Assembly: GCA_964385305.1 (NCBI GenBank)
Contig: CAYLOP010000003.1
Coordinates: forward strand, 1-63,310
Source: CAYLOP01 sp964385305
GTDB taxonomy: Bacteria; Chloroflexota; Anaerolineae; Anaerolineales; E44-bin32
Reading direction: 5' to 3'
DNA: 63,310 nt
The notes under the pieces: generated by a model
Told to the model about the DNA's origin: nothing
Databases searched by the model: none
The model's input: only the letters and a program-made list of their open reading frames with translations
Part shown: piece after piece, positions 17,824-26,327 of the stretch
Layout of the letters: each line of letters starts with the position of its first letter
How positions within the stretch are numbered: position 1 is the first letter of the stretch
Position numbers and translations under genes: made by a program

Positions 17824-17846
17824 CGAGATGGAGAGAGGTGAAAAGA

Positions 17847-19163
17847 ATGCGACAGAGCCGTTTTCGCTTTCTGATTTTGGTGTGGGCTATCATATCCTTC
17901 TTCCCTGGCCCGACTCATGCGCAAGCAGAACGTAAAATCCTAGTCCTGCGCGCACAAGGACCGCTGACGCCTGCGATGGTTGAGTATCTCGAACGAGGAC
18001 TCGAACGGGCGGATAGCGAAGATTATTTAGCGTTAGTGTTTCAATTGGACACGCCTGGAGGTTCGGTGGATCTCATGAATCGCATGGTTCAGTCGATTCG
18101 AGCGAGTGAGGTCCCGGTTGTAATCTACATTGCACCCCGAGGTGCGATGGCGGGGAGTGCGGGCACGGTGATCACGCTCGCCGGGCATGCCGCCGCCATG
18201 GCTCCGGAGACCGCCATCGGCGCAGCGAGTCCGGTCGGGGGGCAGGGTGAGGATCTCGAGCAGACGATTGAGACCAAACAAAAAGAGATTCTCAAAGCCA
18301 CGGTCCGCAGCCTTGCTTCGCGTCGCGGCGAAGAAGCGGTAAAACTTGCCGAAGCGACGATTGAAGCCGCCTTGGCTGCTTCCGCTGAAGAAGCCCTCGA
18401 AGTGGGACTGATCGACTTCATCGCTCAGGATCTAGAGGATCTCCTCCAGCAGCTCGATGGATTTGAGGTGTCATTGGGGGATGAGTCATATACGCTGCGA
18501 ACTTCCGACGCTCAAGTGGATGAGCTTTCCCAAAGCTTTATCGAGCAATTTCTTCAGGTGCTGACAAACCCGAACGTCACATTTTTGCTCCTCACGGTTG
18601 GTGTGCAAGCCATTCTGATTGAAATTTCAAGTCCGGGTGGGTGGGTGGCCGGCTTCATTGGTGTTGTGTCTGTAGCGCTGGGGACCTACGGTCTAGGCGT
18701 GCTGCCGGTTAATTGGTTTGGCTTGATCTTCTTGGCCACAGCCTTTGTGCTCTTCCTGCTGGATATCAAGGCGCCGACCCACGGAGCCTTGACGGCTGCG
18801 GGTGTGGCATCCCTTGTCATTGGCGCTTTGGTGCTCTTTAATTCGCCCAGCACACCGAGTTTTCAGAGGGTATCAATACCCCTGGTTTTCGGTGTGGCCA
18901 TTACGACGGCACTCTTCTTCACAACAATTCTCACATTCGCACTGCGTGCACAGCGCCGACCGATTGAGGTGGGAGTGGAAGCGTTGGTAGGCCGGGTTGG
19001 TGAATCAAGATCCGCCTTGGATCCGTCTGGAATGGTCCATGTCGCCGGCGAGTTGTGGACGGCGAGCATTGAGCCTGGGGCGGAACCCATCCAAGCCGGG
19101 GAGAGAGTTGAGGTAGTCAAAGTTGATGGGCTGAAGTTGGTGGTTCGTTCTAAGAAGGTATAA
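17847..19163 (+). CDS. nfeD: NfeD-family membrane ClpP-class protease
   Basis: This 438-residue protein is a long-type NfeD. A signal peptide at 1-26 ends in THAQA. The ClpP-like domain has QLDTPGGSVDLM, the nucleophile Ser in GAMAGSAGTVI and the probable catalytic Lys in TKQKEILKATVRSL. Four to five transmembrane helices follow at about 240-370 (FLLLTVGVQAILIEISSPGG, then GLIFLATAFVLFLLDIKAP). The C-terminal OB-fold domain (about 375-438) has LVGRVGESRSALDPSGMVHV. NfeD proteins cleave or partner with stomatin/flotillin-like proteins; no such gene is adjacent here. The ATG at 17847 with AGGTG six bases upstream is preferred to the GTG at 17838, which overlaps the ribosome site. Confidence 0.9.
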   Translation: MRQSRFRFLILVWAIISFFPGPTHAQAERKILVLRAQGPLTPAMVEYLERGLERADSEDYLALVFQLDTPGGSVDLMNRMVQSIRASEVPVVIYIAPRGAMAGSAGTVITLAGHAAAMAPETAIGAASPVGGQGEDLEQTIETKQKEILKATVRSLASRRGEEAVKLAEATIEAALAASAEEALEVGLIDFIAQDLEDLLQQLDGFEVSLGDESYTLRTSDAQVDELSQSFIEQFLQVLTNPNVTFLLLTVGVQAILIEISSPGGWVAGFIGVVSVALGTYGLGVLPVNWFGLIFLATAFVLFLLDIKAPTHGALTAAGVASLVIGALVLFNSPSTPSFQRVSIPLVFGVAITTALFFTTILTFALRAQRRPIEVGVEALVGRVGESRSALDPSGMVHVAGELWTASIEPGAEPIQAGERVEVVKVDGLKLVVRSKKV

Positions 19164-19168
19164 CTCAA

Positions 19169-19197
19169 TTGACTCGAGTTCATACCAACTGTAAACT
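19169..19197 (+). promoter_or_regulatory. Promoter of the FHA gene
   Basis: TTGACT (19169-19174), 17 bp, TAAACT (19192-19197), followed by TAAGGAGGA before the ATG at 19224. Confidence 0.65.
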
Positions 19198-19223
19198 AAC
19201 GTAGTTAGTTTAAGGAGGACACG

Positions 19224-19826
19224 ATGTCATCATCAACTTTTCGCTTGATACTTCGCACTGGTCCCAGCCCTGGCATGGTTCACGATCTGGAAGAAGAAGT
19301 CATCATGATCGGGCGGGATGTGGCAAACAACGTTGTTATTCCCGATACAGAGATTTCGCGTCAGCATGCTCGTCTAACAAGGTCCCCTGCAGGTTATGTC
19401 CTGGAGGATTTGGGTTCCACCAATGGTACATTTATTAACGGGGAACGGATCGCTGCAGCGAGGGTATTGAATCCAGGTGATTTGATCGCCTTTGGTGAGA
19501 CGGTCACGCTGACCTATGACGCGATTTCACCCGAAGCTGCTGCAACCGTGGCGCACCCGGTAGCTGAACCCGCCGCACCCCCGCCCGCCCAAAAAGCCCC
19601 TCAGACGTGGGAGGCCCAGGCACCTCCTGCTGCCGTTGCCATACCTCCAGGGGAAGCTGCGCCTCCAAGAAAGCGCTTGGCGGTTGGGATTGCTGGGGTG
19701 GGTATCGCTATTCTCGTCCTGGCCTGTCTGGCGATCCTTGTCTATATGTGGAACATGCCGCAATCACAGTGGTGCATTATCCTGACCCCTTTGCGGATCT
19801 TTGGTTTCGAGTTCCCGGGCTGTTAG
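19224..19826 (+). CDS. FHA-domain protein with a membrane helix
   Basis: The protein has 200 residues. The FHA domain at about 8-100 shows all signature pieces: IMIGRDVANNVVI, ISRQHARL and DLGSTNGTFINGERI, so it should bind phosphothreonine peptides. A Pro/Ala-rich linker spans about 108-148. A single hydrophobic helix follows at about 153-173 (VGIAGVGIAILVLACLAILV), and a short tail ends in GC. The FHA domain is N-terminal and there is no signal peptide, so it lies in the cytoplasm, tethered by the helix. No Ser/Thr kinase is nearby. TAAGGAGGACACG is a strong ribosome site. It has its own promoter and terminator. Confidence 0.85.
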   Translation: MSSSTFRLILRTGPSPGMVHDLEEEVIMIGRDVANNVVIPDTEISRQHARLTRSPAGYVLEDLGSTNGTFINGERIAAARVLNPGDLIAFGETVTLTYDAISPEAAATVAHPVAEPAAPPPAQKAPQTWEAQAPPAAVAIPPGEAAPPRKRLAVGIAGVGIAILVLACLAILVYMWNMPQSQWCIILTPLRIFGFEFPGC

Positions 19827-19844
19827 AAATTCAGATAGGAGAGA

Positions 19845-19870
19845 GGGCGGCTACCCGGCCGCCCTTTTTT
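19845..19870 (+). terminator. Rho-independent terminator after the FHA gene
   Basis: GGGCGGC (19845-19851) pairs with GCCGCCC (19858-19864), 6-nt loop, followed by TTTTTT. Confidence 0.85.
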
Positions 19871-20011
19871 GCTTTAAGTGGGAATCAGCTTGTGGGGATT
19901 CGGCCTGGGGATTTTTTCTAACAAACTTACTCGGGAATCTGCTGTTTGATGTGACTTTTTGGGGCGCTTTGCATCCAAAGTTATGTAATCAAAGAATTGA
20001 GGAGATGGTAT

Positions 20012-20422
20012 ATGGAAATGGAAATTACTTTCCCGGGTGGTGCTCGCGTGGATGCTAGCTTCGGACCCTTCACTATCCAAACAGATCAATCGCCACGGGG
20101 AGGCGGGGAAGGTTCAGCGCCTGAGCCCTTCGCGCTTTTCTTGGCTTCAATTGGTACTTGCGCGGGGATCTATGTGCTCGGTTTTCTGAGGCAGCGTGGA
20201 ATATCGAGTGAAGGTGTTCGGATTGTCCAAAGGGTACATCACAACCTGTTGACGGGGATGATTGAGCAGATCGATTTGGAGATCCATGTCCCCCCCCAGT
20301 TCCCCGAGCGTTACTATGAAGCCCTCGTCCGTTCGGCTGAGTTGTGTGCTGTGAAGAAGCATTTGGAGAGCCCGCCGCGCTTCAACGTAAAGACGTTAGC
20401 CATGTCGCCGGTTGTTTCTTAA
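20012..20422 (+). CDS. OsmC/Ohr-family protein
   Basis: The protein has 136 residues. The OsmC fold is shown by the N-terminal strand pair (FPGGARVDASFGPFTIQTDQ), the helix with the first redox Cys (FLASIGTCAGIYVLGFL) and the second conserved Cys in RSAELCAVKKHLESPP. Family members reduce organic hydroperoxides through this Cys pair in the cytoplasm; some are YhfA-type with unknown substrates, and the sequence does not decide between them. The ATG at 20012 has GGAG seven bases upstream; the frame extends to a TTG at 19997 but that overlaps the ribosome site. It lies after the FHA terminator as a single gene. Confidence 0.85.
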   Translation: MEMEITFPGGARVDASFGPFTIQTDQSPRGGGEGSAPEPFALFLASIGTCAGIYVLGFLRQRGISSEGVRIVQRVHHNLLTGMIEQIDLEIHVPPQFPERYYEALVRSAELCAVKKHLESPPRFNVKTLAMSPVVS

Positions 20423-20441
20423 TATCGAAACCCTGTAGAAT
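20412..20441 (+). promoter_or_regulatory. Promoter of the lipoprotein PCMT gene
   Basis: TTGTTT (20412-20417), 18 bp, TAGAAT (20436-20441). The -35 box lies inside the end of the OsmC gene. The ATG at 20459 has GGAGG upstream, giving a leader of only about 10 nt. Confidence 0.6.
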
Positions 20442-20458
20442 GTAGGGCGGAGGTCGTC

Positions 20459-21274
20459 ATGTGTAAACGACTTGTCGCCCTTTTCATTTTTGTAACGCTC
20501 ATCCTCTCCGGGTGCGCGCAAACGCAAGAGCCTCTCACCCAACCTTCATTAGTTCCTACCGGGGAAGGCAGTTCAACCCCTGACCGCCCCGAAACCCCCG
20601 CACCCCACTTCACCGCTATCCCTTCAGAGGATCCATACTTGGAAGAGCGCCAGATGATGGTGGTCACCGGCATCATCGGCTGGGGCGTGGAGGATCAACA
20701 AGTCGTAGATGTTATGGGACGCGTGCCACGGCATCTGTTCGTCCCGGAAGAGTACCTCAGCCAAGCCTATGCCAATCACCCGCTTCCTATCGGCTACGGT
20801 CAAACGATTTCTCAGCCTTACATCGTAGCGTTGATGACACAGGAGCTGGGTGTAGAAGCTGGCGACAAAGTGTTGGAGATTGGTACTGGTTCCGGATACC
20901 AGGCCGCAGTATTGGCAGAATTGGGCGTAGAAGTCTTCACAATGGAAATCGTCGGCCCCTTAGCCGAAACGGCTGAGGCGCGGTTAGATGCGCTAGGATA
21001 TATCCATGCCCATGTGCGCCATGAGGACGGTTACTTTGGTTGGCCTGAGGAGGCGCCATTTGATGCGATCATCGTCACCGCCGCGCCGGATCATGTCCCA
21101 CAGCCCTTATTGCAGCAGCTCAAAGTCGGCGGCGTGATGGTGATCCCGGTAGGCCCTGTGGGCGGTTTCCAGGAACTGTGGCGCATCACGCGCATCGATG
21201 AGGAGACCGTTAAATCAGAAAGCCTGGGCGGCGTGCGGTTTGTGCCCTTGACGCGCAGTTTTAAAGATGAGTGA
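20459..21274 (+). CDS. pcm: Protein-L-isoaspartate O-methyltransferase with a lipoprotein signal
   Basis: This 271-residue protein starts with a lipoprotein signal (hydrophobic stretch then lipobox LSGC, Cys at about 20) and a Pro/Thr-rich spacer to about 60. The PCMT domain follows: VEDQQVVDVMGRVPRHLFVP, the family loop PIGYGQTISQPYIVALMTQ, the SAM-binding glycine motif VLEIGTGSGYQAAVLAEL, and FDAIIVTAAPDHVPQPLLQQL. PCMTs repair isoaspartyl residues in aged proteins with SAM as methyl donor. An exported form is unexpected because SAM is cytoplasmic. If the signal is used, the enzyme would act outside the membrane. It stands alone behind its own promoter. Confidence 0.88.
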   Translation: MCKRLVALFIFVTLILSGCAQTQEPLTQPSLVPTGEGSSTPDRPETPAPHFTAIPSEDPYLEERQMMVVTGIIGWGVEDQQVVDVMGRVPRHLFVPEEYLSQAYANHPLPIGYGQTISQPYIVALMTQELGVEAGDKVLEIGTGSGYQAAVLAELGVEVFTMEIVGPLAETAEARLDALGYIHAHVRHEDGYFGWPEEAPFDAIIVTAAPDHVPQPLLQQLKVGGVMVIPVGPVGGFQELWRITRIDEETVKSESLGGVRFVPLTRSFKDE

Positions 21275-21586
21275 AGGACTTATGTCCAATCGTAGAAGGA
21301 ATCACGCCAAGGTCTAGATATACGATGGGACTCTCCCTAAGAAAGTGGTGAAGGTTTTCTTTCTATGTGTGTGGAAAAACCTGCGATCACAAGAAGTTGA
21401 GCCGGCTTTGACCGGCTTTGCATTTGCGGTCTTGTGGATTTTAATCCGCGATGGTGGTTTTCGATCTGTTTTCAGAACCATAGATGGACAGTCTACTCAC
21501 AATTGAGCACCGTTAACTGATCGACAAAAAAATGTAAATCAAGTGATCCATTGGCGCCTTCTCGATTGCTCGGAGTGAAGAGGCTG
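21275..21586. other. 312-bp interval between convergent genes, with a nested hairpin
   Basis: CACAAGA (21388-21394) pairs with TCTTGTG (21430-21436), and inside it GCCGG (21401-21405) pairs with CCGGC (21412-21416). A CCGGCTTTG direct repeat overlaps the inner stem. There is no T-run, so it is not a classical terminator. No coding frame is convincing here. Confidence 0.45.
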
Positions 21587-23962
21587 CTATCTATTGGCTT
21601 CTCGCATGGGCGCGGTCAGCAGTGCACCAAGGTAGGCGATCGCGCCAACAGCAAAGGTGGCAGAGAGTCCGAGATCGAGTGCGAGCATCGCGGAAAGCAC
21701 GCCGCTAATACCGGAGACAGCACCATTGATAGCCCATGCCCATGGGATCATGCCGGGGAATCGTCCCTCGATGTGTCGCAGCCCTGCTGCGAAGGGGACA
21801 CCCATCAGCAGCCCTATCGGGGCTAGGCATACAAACGCAAGGGCGAGACGTCCTATGAGGTTCCATGGCAAGGCGAGGTGGATCACTCTGGGAAGGAGTA
21901 AGGCGAGCAGTGCGAGCAGGAGGACAAGCGCGGCGAGCGTTTTACGAAGATCCAAGCGCGGCGAGAGATCACTTCCGATGCCGGAAAAAACCAGTAGCGT
22001 GAAAAGAACCGTAGCGAAGGCTATCGTCGGATGGTCTAACAGGAGTGTGAGGCGTTGGATGAGCGGGATCTCGATCAGGAGGTAACCCGCGCCGAGCAAC
22101 CCAAAGTAGAGCACCATTCGGGGTTGCATTACGCCTTGGCTAGCTCTTCGCCGTATTAAGAAGAGCGGAGCAATCGCCAGAGGGATGGCGAGCAGAAGCA
22201 TCAGACCCAGCAAGGCCAGAAGGACGAGATAGCCGCTTCCGCCAAAGGGTTGCCAATTCAAGCCCAGCGAGGCCAGCACTTCCGGAGTCTGACGCCAGCG
22301 GAAGAAGTGGAAAAAGAAGGGGCGATTGTCGGTTGGTGGCTGAAGGTTGAAGTCATAGCCCATAATGGTTGCTTGTGGATCTTCGATCAATGCTACGAAC
22401 AACTCATGGTAGACATCATGCGGGAGTTGGTTATAGCGGTTGAGTTCATGCGGTTCGAGATCTGGGAGGTAGATTGGGTCGTAGCCATTCCGTATCAGAA
22501 ATGCGCGGGTTGTGCTGAGTTGGTCCTGCGAGAACGGTTGGCGAGACGCTATCATCGTCGCTGTGCGCATCCCACGAAAGGCGATTAAAGCGGGCGAGGG
22601 GTCTTCGACACCTAACGATCGGATGGCTTCAAGCAGCGTAGCCCAAGCCCGAGCTGACTCGCTGGGTGGGGTGCCAAGCCAGCGTGTGACCACGAGCAGG
22701 CCCTTTTCCGATAGCTGACTGTATGCTTGGCTCAGAGATTCTACGGTCAGGCCGAAATTCTCCGTGAGGCTGAAGGCTCCGGATGTCACGGGTCGGTATC
22801 CCTCACGCAGTGAAAACTGGATCACATCGTAACGATGGTCTTCCGCATGTAGGGCACCGCGCATGGTGCGACTGCTGATCGACACACGCGGGTGAGCTAG
22901 CAAGCCATAGCTGTAATTGGCATAGGGGCTAGCGAGGATTTGAGGGATAAGCGGATCATCGTAGACCGCAGTGACATGCGAGGCCCCAGCAGCCAGTGCA
23001 ATAACGGTATCAAGTCCTCCACCGGGGCAAAGGATGAGTGTCTGTGCATGAGGGTGGAGTTCATAGGCAAGAGATGCCGGCATGAAGGACGCCAGTTCTT
23101 CGGCATCGTGTGTGTTCGGGTCGATCGCGCTGATCGGGGATGGGTCGTCGCCGTCGGTGAAAAGCGAGGCTTGAAGCGGTAGGGTTACAGTGGCATTCAT
23201 GCTCAGCCCTGGGAATACGTGAACCGTGCTGCTCTCTACGATGTCAAACCGGGATGAGGCACTCCAGCGAGCAAGTTTGGTGTCGGCATCAGGGGCGAGG
23301 CGGATCATGGAAAGCGCTTTATAGGGCGAGAGGCGGAGTTCGAACGCAGGGGGTGTGAAGATACCGATCAAGATGGTGAATATGGAGATCATGGCAAGCA
23401 CGGCTCGCATGGCTGGTTGTGGGGCCAGTACGAGGGCAGAGAGTAAGCCAAGGGCAATCGCCAGGGCGGCAGCACCCTCGCCGCCCAGAAGTGCTAACGC
23501 AGCCAATGCGACCGGGCAGCCCACAGCGGAGCCGATGAGATTGGCAGCGTAGGGACGGTGTGCCTCCGAACCGGCATCAGCCAGACACGCACCGACGGTC
23601 CAGCCGGTGAAGAAGAAGGGCAAGGTCGCGGCAAGGAAATAAAGCAGTAAAACCCCCACCTGCTTTCGGTCCCAGGCAATGCTGTAAGAGTCGAACGGGA
23701 TTAGGTTGATCGTCGCATATACCAGAGCGCAGGCCGCCGCGAAGGCGAGTGCCAGGCGATGGAGTGGGGGATGCTTGGGCTGTGCAGCGAGCGCGACCCC
23801 ACTGGCGGCAAAGCCCATAACCGCCAGGCTCACGACAAGAAAGGCGAAGTGGTAGAACTGCTGAACCGCGAAGAGGCGCGTCAAGGTGATCTCGAATGCA
23901 AGCGACGCGGCTGAAATCAGCCCAAGGCCTAGGGTGATTTCTCTCCGATTATGTATGGACAT
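21587..23962 (-). CDS. Polytopic membrane protein with a spermidine-synthase-like domain
   Basis: The protein has 791 residues. About six N-terminal transmembrane helices come first (FAFLVVSLAVMGFAASGVAL; VGVLLLYFLAATLPFFFTGW and others). A soluble Rossmann-type domain at about 260-560 follows, with the SAM/dcSAM-binding-like loop LILCPGGGLDTVIALAAGA and the acidic VTAVYDDPLIPQIL. A second membrane block of about seven helices fills 590-790. The arrangement matches spermidine-synthase-like MFS fusions found in several phyla, whose substrate is unknown; polyamine synthesis should not be assumed. The start at 23962 (MSIHNRREITLG) is chosen for its GGAGAAAGG site and because the upstream 38 codons look non-coding. 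It is monocistronic. Confidence 0.75.
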   Translation of the reverse strand: MSIHNRREITLGLGLISAASLAFEITLTRLFAVQQFYHFAFLVVSLAVMGFAASGVALAAQPKHPPLHRLALAFAAACALVYATINLIPFDSYSIAWDRKQVGVLLLYFLAATLPFFFTGWTVGACLADAGSEAHRPYAANLIGSAVGCPVALAALALLGGEGAAALAIALGLLSALVLAPQPAMRAVLAMISIFTILIGIFTPPAFELRLSPYKALSMIRLAPDADTKLARWSASSRFDIVESSTVHVFPGLSMNATVTLPLQASLFTDGDDPSPISAIDPNTHDAEELASFMPASLAYELHPHAQTLILCPGGGLDTVIALAAGASHVTAVYDDPLIPQILASPYANYSYGLLAHPRVSISSRTMRGALHAEDHRYDVIQFSLREGYRPVTSGAFSLTENFGLTVESLSQAYSQLSEKGLLVVTRWLGTPPSESARAWATLLEAIRSLGVEDPSPALIAFRGMRTATMIASRQPFSQDQLSTTRAFLIRNGYDPIYLPDLEPHELNRYNQLPHDVYHELFVALIEDPQATIMGYDFNLQPPTDNRPFFFHFFRWRQTPEVLASLGLNWQPFGGSGYLVLLALLGLMLLLAIPLAIAPLFLIRRRASQGVMQPRMVLYFGLLGAGYLLIEIPLIQRLTLLLDHPTIAFATVLFTLLVFSGIGSDLSPRLDLRKTLAALVLLLALLALLLPRVIHLALPWNLIGRLALAFVCLAPIGLLMGVPFAAGLRHIEGRFPGMIPWAWAINGAVSGISGVLSAMLALDLGLSATFAVGAIAYLGALLTAPMREANR

Positions 23963-24158
23963 CCCGCCTTTCTCCTCGATCCTCTTAATTTTAGCTGAAG
24001 TGCGGGTTGCCACAAATAGGGCTGGGATAGACGTTGATGGTCTGAAAAGGACAACTGAGGAGTTAACGGATTTCAAATCTCCTATTTACATACTTCCAAT
24101 GTAGAGAGGTTATCCTTCATTATGAATTCGAAATGTATCAATAGTCGGAGGAGTAACG

Positions 24159-24557
24159 ATGACAACTTACTTCATGGTTCCTAGAATGTACAGCCGTATT
24201 CAATCATATCGACCTGTTGGTTTCAATGGTGGTCGCCGAGTTCCCGTCGACGTACATGCCAATCAGGATGAGTATGTGATCACCGCCTCGGTTCCAGGGC
24301 TGAAGCCTGATGATTTGCATGTCGAGATCCTCGATGATGTGGTGACCCTTCGCTCAGAAATTGCGGAAGAAGAGAACGGCGACGGCAAGTATTTGCTGCG
24401 AGAAATGGGCGTTGGTCCTTTCTGCCGAAGCTTGCGGCTGCCCGATCCCGTGGACGGTGACAAAGCGAACGCAAAGGTCGAGAACGGTTTACTTACGGTG
24501 CGCGTCCCGAAAGTAGAAGCGGCACGCCCGAAAGAAATCAAAGTCAAATCACGCTAA
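24159..24557 (+). CDS. hsp20: Small heat-shock protein Hsp20
   Basis: The chaperone has 132 residues with an alpha-crystallin domain at about 28-125: VPVDVHANQDEYVITASVPG, then the GPFCRSLRLPDPVDGDKANA strand-turn and the signature AKVENGLLTVRVPK. The N-terminal arm is short and the C-terminus ends KEIKVKSR, near a weak IxI-like motif. It holds unfolding proteins in an ATP-independent way in the cytoplasm. GGAGGAGTAACG is a strong ribosome site. I found no CIRCE element upstream. It is followed by a hairpin and then the rhomboid gene. Confidence 0.93.
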   Translation: MTTYFMVPRMYSRIQSYRPVGFNGGRRVPVDVHANQDEYVITASVPGLKPDDLHVEILDDVVTLRSEIAEEENGDGKYLLREMGVGPFCRSLRLPDPVDGDKANAKVENGLLTVRVPKVEAARPKEIKVKSR

Positions 24558-24580
24558 GGCGATAGGGGCACCTGAGGTAC

Positions 24581-24610
24581 AATGGACGGCAGAAGCCGTC
24601 CATTGTCCTT
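24581..24610 (+). terminator. Hairpin between hsp20 and the rhomboid gene
   Basis: A perfect 10-bp stem (24581-24590 with 24595-24604, arm AATGGACGGC, loop AGAA) is followed by a weak T-rich stretch (GTCCTTTCT). It can terminate hsp20. It also sits 26 nt before the rhomboid ATG, so it may fold in that leader; TACAAT at 24578-24583 overlaps it. Confidence 0.5.
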
Positions 24611-24629
24611 TCTGCAGCATGGGGAGCGC

Positions 24630-25349
24630 ATGTTACCGATTCGCGATACGGTACGATCCTGGTCATTTCCGATTGTCAACTACGCTTTGATCGCTTTAAA
24701 CGTGCTAGCGTTTCTGTTTGAATCTTCTCTGAGTTCCGATGGATTTAATCGTCTACTTTACACGCTTGGCCTGACACCAGCCAACCTCACCACCTTCCAC
24801 CCCTTCAGCTTTTTCACCCTGTTGACCTCGATGTTCATGCACGGAAGCTGGTTTCACCTCATCAGCAACATGTGGATACTATACATCTTCGGCGACAATG
24901 TTGAGGACCGCATGGGCTCGGGGCGCTACCTGGCGTTCTACCTGTTGAGCGGGACATTGGCAGGTTTGATCCACGCGTTTGTGACCTGCGAGGTCTATGG
25001 ATCTCAGTCACCCGTCGCGATGATCCCCACTGTCGGCGCAAGTGGTGCGTTGGCGAGCGTCTTAGGGGCGTACTTTGTGCTCTACCCCAACGCGCGCGTA
25101 ACGACGTTTGTTCCGCTATTTATCTTGCCCTGGTTCATCGATGTACCCGCATTCATATTCATTGGCGTCTGGTTTGTCTCCCAATTATCGTCAGGGCTGC
25201 TCAGTTTGGGCGCTTACGGGTTGTTTGGGGGAATTGCATGGTGGGCGCATATCGGCGGATTTGCGGTAGGTGTGGTACTGGTAAGGCTTTTCACCCGCCG
25301 ACGTAGACTCTATCGTTCGTGGTATCCCGATGAATACTGGCCATGGTGA
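24630..25349 (+). CDS. Rhomboid-family intramembrane serine protease
   Basis: This 239-residue protein has about six transmembrane helices. Family signatures are the loop-1 segment HGSWFHLISNMWILYIFGDN, the catalytic Ser in VGASGALASVLGAYF (GxSG) and the catalytic His in WAHIGGFAVGVVLVRLF. A cytoplasmic Arg-rich tail ends the protein. Rhomboids cleave membrane helices of substrate proteins within the bilayer. The ATG at 24630 (MLPIRDTVRSW) is chosen over that at 24582 because GGGGAG lies just upstream and homologs begin this way; the longer start sits inside a hairpin. It is followed 32 bp later by another ClpP-fold membrane protease gene, probably co-transcribed. Confidence 0.92.
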   Translation: MLPIRDTVRSWSFPIVNYALIALNVLAFLFESSLSSDGFNRLLYTLGLTPANLTTFHPFSFFTLLTSMFMHGSWFHLISNMWILYIFGDNVEDRMGSGRYLAFYLLSGTLAGLIHAFVTCEVYGSQSPVAMIPTVGASGALASVLGAYFVLYPNARVTTFVPLFILPWFIDVPAFIFIGVWFVSQLSSGLLSLGAYGLFGGIAWWAHIGGFAVGVVLVRLFTRRRRLYRSWYPDEYWPW

Positions 25350-25381
25350 ACCATCGTGAAAGTTGATAAAAGGGATATGAG

Positions 25382-26236
25382 ATGAATGTTTCCTTACTCT
25401 TCTTTCTCTTCCTGATTCTAGCGACGCTCCAACCTGCGTTCCGGCAGCGCATGCTGGAAACCGCGCGAAGAAGAAAGATTCGTGAGTTGGAGCAAAAACG
25501 AGGAAGTCGAGTGATCGTGTTGATCCATCGTCAAGAGACGCTCGCACTTTTAGGTTTCCCTTTGGCGCGCTACATTAACATCCAAGACTCGGAGGAGATC
25601 CTACGCGCTGTGAAGCTCACAGACCCCGAGATGCCGATTGACTTGGTGTTGCATACGCCAGGCGGTCTTGTTTTAGCGTCAAAGCAAATTGCTTATGCGC
25701 TCTGTAGACACCCTGGCAAGGTTACGGTGTTTATTCCCCATTACGCGCTTTCGGGTGGGACGATGATCGCGCTCTCCGCCGATGAGATCGTGATGGACGA
25801 GAATGCGGTTTTAGGGCCTGTCGACCCGCAGGTGGGGCAGTCGCCTGCATCTTCGATCCTGCGTGTGATTGAACAAAAAGATATCGATCATGTTGAAGAC
25901 CAGACGCTGATACTAGCGGACGTTGCGCAAAAGGCAGTCCATCAAATACAGGCGACTTTAGAAAGGCTCTTGAGGATGAGCAGTGGAATTTCAGATGCTC
26001 GTGCCACGGACCTGGCTGGCATTCTCTCTTCCGGCCGCTGGACGCATGACTACCCGATAACGGTCGACGAAGCAGAAGAGTTCGGATTACCGATATCCAC
26101 CGATATGCCAGAAGAGGTATATCAACTGATGAGCCTTTATCCTCAAAGTTCGCAAAGACGACCCACAGTGGAATATATTCCTATGCCGTATCCTCTTCAA
26201 CCGCCGACGCCCCCAGGAAGCAGTGGCGAGAGGTGA
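25382..26236 (+). CDS. SDH-type serine protease (ClpP-class, PF01972-like)
   Basis: The protein has 284 residues. An N-terminal hydrophobic helix (SLLFFLFLILATLQ) anchors it to the membrane. Residues about 70-230 form a ClpP/crotonase-like domain with DLVLHTPGGLVLASKQIAYAL, the nucleophile Ser in ALSGGTMIALSADEIVMD and AVLGPVDPQVGQSPASSIL. The C-terminus is Pro-rich. It matches the serine dehydrogenase proteinase (SDH) family, membrane proteins resembling SppA and NfeD. The natural substrate is not known. GAT-ATG-AG spacing after the rhomboid gene suggests one operon of two membrane proteases. Confidence 0.85.
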   Translation: MNVSLLFFLFLILATLQPAFRQRMLETARRRKIRELEQKRGSRVIVLIHRQETLALLGFPLARYINIQDSEEILRAVKLTDPEMPIDLVLHTPGGLVLASKQIAYALCRHPGKVTVFIPHYALSGGTMIALSADEIVMDENAVLGPVDPQVGQSPASSILRVIEQKDIDHVEDQTLILADVAQKAVHQIQATLERLLRMSSGISDARATDLAGILSSGRWTHDYPITVDEAEEFGLPISTDMPEEVYQLMSLYPQSSQRRPTVEYIPMPYPLQPPTPPGSSGER

Positions 26237-26327
26237 CTACGAGGGGCGGATTGGTTTACGCAGAATGTGCTAGTCCCATGGCTAATCGCATCGGAAGATG
26301 CGGAGCCAGAGGAAGGAGGGATAGAAA

